Source: Mytilus trossulus (lineage: Eukaryota > Mollusca > Bivalvia > Mytilida > Mytilidae). Taken from it: a DNA stretch of 64,000 nt. Location: the NCBI RefSeq assembly GCF_036588685.1, contig NC_086382.1, positions 70,529,999 to 70,593,998 on the forward strand, written 5' to 3'. The notes under the pieces are model-generated. The model ran no database searches. It worked only from the letters and a program-made list of their open reading frames with translations, and was not told the DNA's origin. Made by a program: the position numbers and the translations under genes. Positions 57,241 through 64,000 of the stretch are shown one piece after another (position 1 is the stretch's first letter; each line of letters starts with the position of its first letter).

Positions 57241-60200
57241 CTGCAAAATAAAAATGTTAATATAAATCACTTTTTCAATGGTAATCTTTTATTAAATTGC
57301 TAATTTGTACCTATAATTATCTATAAGTGATACTTTCAACCTATAAACCAAATTATTTTTGTGGAAACTTTATTTTGCATTTATCATTTTTTAGTTCACT
57401 TCTCTAGTCATTAATTTTTGAAGATTTTCACAAATTCACAATGTATTTATATATATTAAAAGCCCCTCTAAGTTTGGCATACTTGTGAATTTAACTATTT
57501 TCTATTCAACTTACCATGACATTTTTAGGATTGGGAATTTGGTGTTAGGAAAAGGGTGAGGGGATCCTGAGAATAAGGAAGGAGAGGACCTAATATTTTG
57601 ACACAAAATCTTTAAATTTTTTTGGAAAAAAGGGGGGGATGTCTGAATCTGCACCTTTCACAGTGCCGAACTAAGGTTCGTTTTCATTTTTGATGTTTAA
57701 CACCACTTTTAAGTACAACTTTTGGACTATTTTGTGGCGGCCAGTTTTTATTAGTGGAGGAAAACAGAGTACCCAGAGAAAACCACAACTACAATAGGAA
57801 AACTGATAATCCTAGTCAATTTAGATTGGGGTCAAGTGCACCGTATGAGCAGGGTTTGAACTCACAATCTCAGTGTTGGAGAACTAAGGAATGTGTTAAT
57901 TATTAAATTTTATTCTCCTTCAATACACATAAAATGAGCAATAAATGACTAATTCAAATCCCTATTAAAGGAATATTACAATAATGAATCGAAATATCAA
58001 ACTCTGATCTATTCGGGAGAAATGTATGTGATATCAATCTACTACATTGACTGTGTGTGATATATGTGATTGACTTAAAGCAATGAATAAACAGAAACAA
58101 CAATTGTAATTAAAGTAGGTCAGATATTAATGGTTTGTTTCTTTCAAAAGTCCAAATCCAAAAATAGTTTTAATATTTCAATTCTACAAAACATCTCTCT
58201 GATCCAATCATACACACAAAATAATTTGAATTCATCTTTATCTCTGTGATCCAGCTGAAGCTGAGAACAAATAGTAAATCTATCATAGTAATTTAACAAT
58301 TGACCTAGAAATCAATGTGGAAAACAAAGACAGATTCATATTTTTAATTGTTTGATCTAGCTCAGACAACTGACTCCATTACTTTTGAATTTACTCATGG
58401 TAAACAGACCACCAAGTTGTTAAAAGCTTTGTAAACAAAAAACGATTCAAAATAATTATTATATGGAGAGATTTGCACTGATGGAAATTATATGTAGCTG
58501 ACAAAATTTTAATTTTATAGAATGGGCATCTGTTTTATTGGAACCTTTTCCTGGAAAATTTTATGACATCTATTGGATTCTGTATATTTTATTGCAATTA
58601 AATATTTATGACAAATAATAATTAACAACTGATATTTAATTATCAACTATATATATCGATACATGTTTGATCAAATTTACATTTGTACTTCAATTAATAC
58701 TCCCTCAATTAGCAACATCTGTAATGTAATGATTTCTAAAATGTAACATTATTTTACCAGATATTTTTTTGCAGCTTGATATTGTAAATTGGTATACAGA
58801 ATTAGATCAATGACAAGCGCTGTCCAGGTGGTCAATATGGTCAGCAACCACAGAATACGAAAAAAGACAGTTAAATTCACAATGGTTTACCGGAGATTGT
58901 TTCATAATTCACCTTGGTTCACTGTCAACTTAATTACAACTGGTCACCAACTTTATATTTGAGCTTGGTCAAACATGATTGTCAAATTGGCAATGGTCAG
59001 CCACTAAAAAATTTGAGCTTGGTCAACCATGGTAACAAAAGTGGTTCATAACACCATAGTTGACCATGGTGTAAAAGCAAATCCACATTGCATTTTTCCC
59101 TTTTCCCTAAAACTTTAAAGTTTTTAACCCGACTTTCCTTGTAACCATTAACTGTTCTTTAAGTTTCAAACAATCCATCTTCAGGATTTGATAGTTGGAC
59201 TAATCAAAGTCTTTGTATTGCATTGTTTATGTCTTATATTTATATTCTGCATCTTCCCATAATTTGATATGTCTTTTAATATTCTAATTCTCTATTACTT
59301 TCGGAGTTTTAAATAAAAGGCAAAAGATATATTTTTAAACGAAAAATGTTGCTGTCAGCCTAGCGAGACCTATACATATATATCAATTGATTCTTTTAAA
59401 TTTCCTGAAACTGTTTCTTCACATCTCTGAGCACAATGAATTAGTTAGTGATAAGTTCATCATTAGTCATATAATACAGTATCACAATGGATCCATGCAG
59501 ATTAATAATCAAATTAATTCTTAAGATACATCAAGACAAGCCTAAAGTATTTCAGATTATAGGAAAGCCAGTTTACTTCTTTTACGCTTGAACACAAGCT
59601 ATTTCATATCATTTATTTCAATTTCAACATAATCTCTTGACAAATTCCAGATCAAATTAGAATGAAAAATCAAAGATCATTTGTCTATTGTTCATATGTA
59701 TGCAACAGATATCTAATGAACCAACATGCAAAATTTCTAATGTTATTTGAACGGTAATATTTTTCACACAACTGTTTTTCAATTCAAGGAAAAGCTTAAG
59801 TTCTTAAGTTAATTAAGCCATGGAAAAAAGAAACAAGGCCACAGTATAATAGCACATGAAAAAAATAGTTTTTTGGGCTTCTGAAAATATCCATTATGTA
59901 TAATAAAAAAAATTAGGTCAATTATATAACAATCATCATAAAGGACTCAGACAACAGAGGAAATTAAAAAAAAGCTTCATAGCTCTGTAGGGACTAAAGG
60001 CTGTTGTAATACTTCTTGGTTTTTGTTAATTTGATAATCTGAATCTGTAACACTTATCAATTATACTGGAAACCAGTGAATTGGGTTACACTACAATATA
60101 TTTTATTCTTTTTTTTTTAATCAAACTTTCTCAAGTTACTAGTATATACCCAATTATCATATGACCATTGAAAGCGTGACAAAAATATTCCCACTGACAT

Positions 60201-60500
60201 ACAATTTTCACATTTCCATTTGTCAAAATGAACTTTCCCACATGTAATATCTCCTTACACTTTCATGTGTTTTCCTTTGCCTGGAGTGTCAAGAAGATCT
60301 TTTCTCACTTGTTTATTTTAACTATTACTGTCCCTGGTGTATAAAGACTATTTCCTGCTTCATTAAATATTAAACTAAAAATGTCATCTATCTATTACTG
60401 ATTTTGAAATTACAATAAATTTAGTACTATTATGTTAAAACTTTAAACTAAGATTTAATCCTGATTATAACAGTGAGGGAATTTTAAGTGTATCAATCAG
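57241..60500. other. Presumed upstream intron of the synaptotagmin gene
   Basis: No further exon recognised on the minus strand. Near 57735-57890 a block with 'GAGTACCCAGAGAAAACCAC' and 'GCAGGGTTTGAACTCACA' resembles an invertebrate dispersed repeat with a tRNA B-box-like core, at low confidence. The rest is AT-rich. Confidence 0.4.
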
Positions 60501-60514
60501 ACAAAAACGAATAT

Positions 60515-61450
60515 CAAGGGGTCTATAAAAAATTGTTGTCTTTAGTTGTGTCTGTCCCAAATCACAGCACCTCATAAATTGTTGTCTTTAGTTGTGTCTG
60601 TCCCAAATCACAGCACCTCATAAATTGTTGTATTAGTTGTGCCTGTCCATAACCAGAGCCTCATAAATTGTTGTCTTTAGTTGTGTCTGTCCCAAATCAC
60701 AGCACCTAATAAATTGTTGTCTTTAGTTGTGTCTGTCCCAAATCACAGCACCTCATAAATTGTTGTATTAGTTGTGCCTGTCCCTAACCAGTGCCTAATA
60801 AATTGTTGTCTTTAGTTGTGTCTGTCCAAAATCACAGCACCTAATAAATTGTTGTATTAGTTGTGCCTGTCCATAACCAGTGCCTCATAAATTGTTGTCT
60901 TTAGTTGTGTCTGTCCCAAATCACAGCACCTCATAAATTGTTGTATTAGTTGTGCCTGTCCATAACCAGTGCCTCATAAATTGTTGTCTTTAGTTGTGTC
61001 TGTCCCAAATCACAGCACCTCATAAATTGTTGTATTAGTTGTGCCTGTCCATAACCAGTGCCTCATAAATTGTTGTCTTTAGTTGTGTCTGTCCCAAATC
61101 ACAGCATCTAATAAATTGTTGTCTTTAGTTGTGTCTGTCCCAAATCACAGCACCTAATAAATTGTTGTATTAGTTGTGCCTGTCCCTAACCAGTGCCTCA
61201 TAAATTGTTGTCTTTAGTTGTGTCTTTCCCAAATCACAGCACCTCATAAATTGTTGTCTTTAGTTGTGTCTGTCCCAAATCACAGCACCTCATAAATTGT
61301 TGTATTAATTGTACCTGTCCCTAACCAGTGCCTCATAAATTGTTGTCTTTAGTTGTGCCTGTCCCAAATCACAGCACCTCATACATTGTTGTCTTTAAGT
61401 TGTAGCTGTCCATAGACAGCCAACCATAAATTGTTGTCTTTAGTTGTGCT
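60515..61450. repeat. 46/43-bp minisatellite (about 20 units)
   Basis: Two unit types mix: TAAATTGTTGTCTTTAGTTG with TGTCTGTCCCAAATCACAGC (46 bp), and TAAATTGTTGTATTAGTTGT with GCCTGTCCATAACCAGTGCC (43 bp). They alternate over much of the array, giving an 89-bp higher-order period, with runs of the 46-bp type in places. Confidence 0.85.
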
Positions 61451-64000
61451 TGCAGTAAGTCCCAGAATCAGTACCTGTCTATTATTTAAATATCCCCTGA
61501 GGCATCATTTCTATCACTCACAATTTTACAGCAAACCACCCACATAGTACTCAATAGTTTTCATCTGCCAACAAGTTTTAGATAACAATATTTCAAAACA
61601 AATTATGGGGATGAACACCAAATGATGAGAATTAGTTACCAGTCATAATAATGATGTAAGAGTCAACACAGAAACTTTCCTGAATTATAATTCCAGAATG
61701 TAGGAGACAAATGTTGTTATTTAGAGAGAGAGAGGAATATTTAGCTAATTTTTATTAAATTGATGAAGATACAAATTGTACATGCCTTTTCAAAATAATA
61801 TCTAAGGATATCACTTCCAGAGAACCAATCAAGGAAGAGAGTTATATGGAAAAATTTGAGATAAATTTAGCCTAGCTAACCCCTGTCTAACCAGTTTATT
61901 CTAATGGTAACATTTGACAAGATACAGATATTGTATGATTGACTCACACAGCAATGGTCAATCATTACACACCAATAGTTTGTACAAACATACAAACCCA
62001 GCAGTTATAACTGACAAATGATTAAATATTGTTGATTTGACTGAGAATAATGACTTTAGATCCATCAAATTTGGTGAACAATTACCAGCAATAATCCAAT
62101 TATCCCTCCCTGGAATAAATTGTATGATATTACCATGTTCTACCAGAATCTGATATGACAGATATCAATAAGGAAGACTAATTCAGAGTTTCAAGTGTCA
62201 AAGTTAATCTTAAAACGTAACCAACGTCATGTTACAAATGAAAAGACAATTTACGTAACACTTCGGAACTAATTTGAAAGCAGAAATGCTTTTTGGAAAT
62301 GAAATTCTGGATGATGAATTTAAATGTTAAATGTTAAAACTTGATGCTTAATGCTGAACTTTTATAGATGTATTTACACTTTTATGCACATTTATCCACC
62401 ATTACATAAAATCAAACAAGATTCCATAAAATTTGACATCACAATATAAAAATTTGACATCACAGTATAAAAATTTGACGTCAAAATTAAAAAGAGATTG
62501 TTGCTTGACGTCAGAAGGTTTAATTAGGAGCTGATCTAAAGGTCATTTAGAGACAAAATTTAGCTTAATACCCCAAGTGTAGAACTAAAAAAGTTTAATG
62601 AAGAAGTTGTGTTCCCGTAAACCAAGACCATATTTTAATGCTTTAACTTATGACAAGAGAATTACTGAAAGGTTTGATCTAAGTTATCATGTAGACCTAA
62701 TTTGACATGACTAAAAAATCAGGATGTTTAAGCTAATCACTGATGTAGCTCCAATGAAAATTACCATTAACTGATGTATTAGTATGGGTTTAGTCATTGT
62801 TGAAGGCTGTACTGTCAGTGCCCTAATTTGTTGTTGACATAGAATATTAGCATATTTTTTGGTCTCTAGTAGATTTGTGTCTCATCAGCAATCATATTGT
62901 CCTTCCATTCACCTGTGTAATACTTAGCCCAGTCTCTTGGTAATTCTAGTATCATCACAATGTAAGCAGATTACTTATTGGCTGAGCCACCTCATAATGT
63001 TCCAAGAGAATTTTTCAGTGACGTCACACAGTGTCAAGCCTTTACTTTCTTCAAGCATTGAACTTATCTAAGATTTTTGGCTAACAAGTTGGATTTCTCA
63101 TCATAACTTTCTTGTAAAAGAGAAAATCCTTATCGCAATGCCAACAAAAATAATACTTGATGTTATTATAAGTCATATACAATTCATTGTAAGACTTCAT
63201 TTTTTTATACTTTGTTTCCAACATATGAATTAGCATTGAAATTGATTTTCTTTAAGAATCTTTTCATATAAACTGTAATTAATTTCTCAATATTTTCAGA
63301 ATCTTTTTAGATCAATTTGGAAGCAAGTACGTATATCATTAAAAAGCTTCATCTCAAAAATGCCTAGTTTTTATCTTGATTAATGAGAAAACGAATCATA
63401 GTTTGTTAAAGTTTACAAGACATTTTAGGTCTTATTAGTTGAGCAATTATTGTAGACATTATTTCCATTCGTAATATTCAACAACTTCATGAAATTGAGA
63501 ATGGACAATGTGTCAAAGAGACAACTCAGCCATAGAACAGAAGACTATCTGATTGGGTCTTCAACACTGCCACAAAATATCCCACATAGGAAGTCTTTTG
63601 AAAAACTTTTGTTTTGAAGCTTTAATAATTGAAAATGTCATAATGCCTGAAATCAAGTTTTCATGTTGAAAATTATATTATATTCTAAACTAATTTTATC
63701 ACCAGAAAATAACAATAACAATAAAGTACATCTGTAATCAAATTAAAATTTCTAAAACAAAAGTCAATGACTAAAATCAAAATTTAATTCAAAGTTTCTT
63801 TTATTTCAATGCTTTTTAAAGTTGGAACCTTTCACATAAAATAAATCTTGTGTTAACATACTTATCAAATTATATAATACAAATGAAACTAAAAATCTGA
63901 TGAATTCAACCACGTGAAACAATTAGAAAATAACGGAAATTTGATTTGATCCTAGATTTTGAATTTATTGCTGAACAATTAAAGGAGAGTGAATTTGTGG
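61451..64000. other. No gene recognised; minor repeats
   Basis: 62424-62500 has three imperfect copies of AAAATTTGACATCACA with TGACGTCA-type sites (62477 and 62507). 62780-62905 and 63490-63560 are scraps of mussel-type repeats ('TTGTTGAAGGCTGTACTGTC'; 'TGTGTCAAAGAGACAACTCA'). No exon of the synaptotagmin gene could be identified. Confidence 0.4.

Noticed and set aside
57735..57890. A tRNA-like B box ('GGGTTTGAACTC')
   Set aside because: No convincing A box or cloverleaf, so I do not call a tRNA gene; at most a dispersed repeat.

Overview
This window looks like nuclear DNA of a marine bivalve, most probably a mussel (Mytilus or a close relative). The genes have GT-AG introns, the DNA is AT-rich, and several dispersed repeats resemble ones I remember as abundant in mussel genomes. 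One example is the 'GAATGTGTCAAAGAGACAAC' family near 42917, 50930, 52270 and 63500. The species call is recognition from memory, not a search. Nothing suggests bacterial or organellar DNA.

Layout. 1-6000: no gene; retroelement debris, small inverted-repeat elements and hairpins. 6035-7186: an intronless ORF of 383 residues with a polar repetitive middle and a C-terminal zinc-finger-like motif. 7700-11650: a MITE-like element, then a degenerate 47-bp tandem repeat interrupted by a 5'-truncated LINE fragment. 11900-13740: bivalve repeats and a decayed reverse transcriptase. 13777-24720: a tandem segmental duplication of about 5.2-5.7 kb. Each half carries a decayed reverse transcriptase, a TATA-type promoter and a complete 469-residue gene for a von Willebrand factor A protein. 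24720-26800: no gene, but a 53-bp perfect inverted repeat. 26803-32390: a 54-bp minisatellite split by a 1.6-kb foldback-like element. 32400-36050: 42/36-bp and 43-bp arrays. 38572-57240, minus strand: the last four coding exons of a synaptotagmin-7-like gene (end of linker, C2A, C2B). Its upstream exons lie beyond the right edge or were not recognised. 57241-64000: presumed upstream intron with a 46/43-bp array.

The tandem repeats are the most unusual content. The intron before the C2B exon holds about 19 extra copies of a 101-bp unit that spans the intron-exon junction, so the intron carries some 20 near-identical 3' splice sites. Two foldback-like elements of about 1.6 kb (28911-30528 and 50801-52449) share no TIR sequence but share an architecture, and each sits inside a minisatellite with an apparent target-site duplication. 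Every recognised synaptotagmin intron has its own array.

Gene interplay: the synaptotagmin is expected to be a calcium sensor for exocytosis, and the two vWA proteins are probably recent paralogues with the same job. I see no functional link between these loci. The very long ORFs through the minisatellites are by-products of unit lengths divisible by three and are not annotated as genes.
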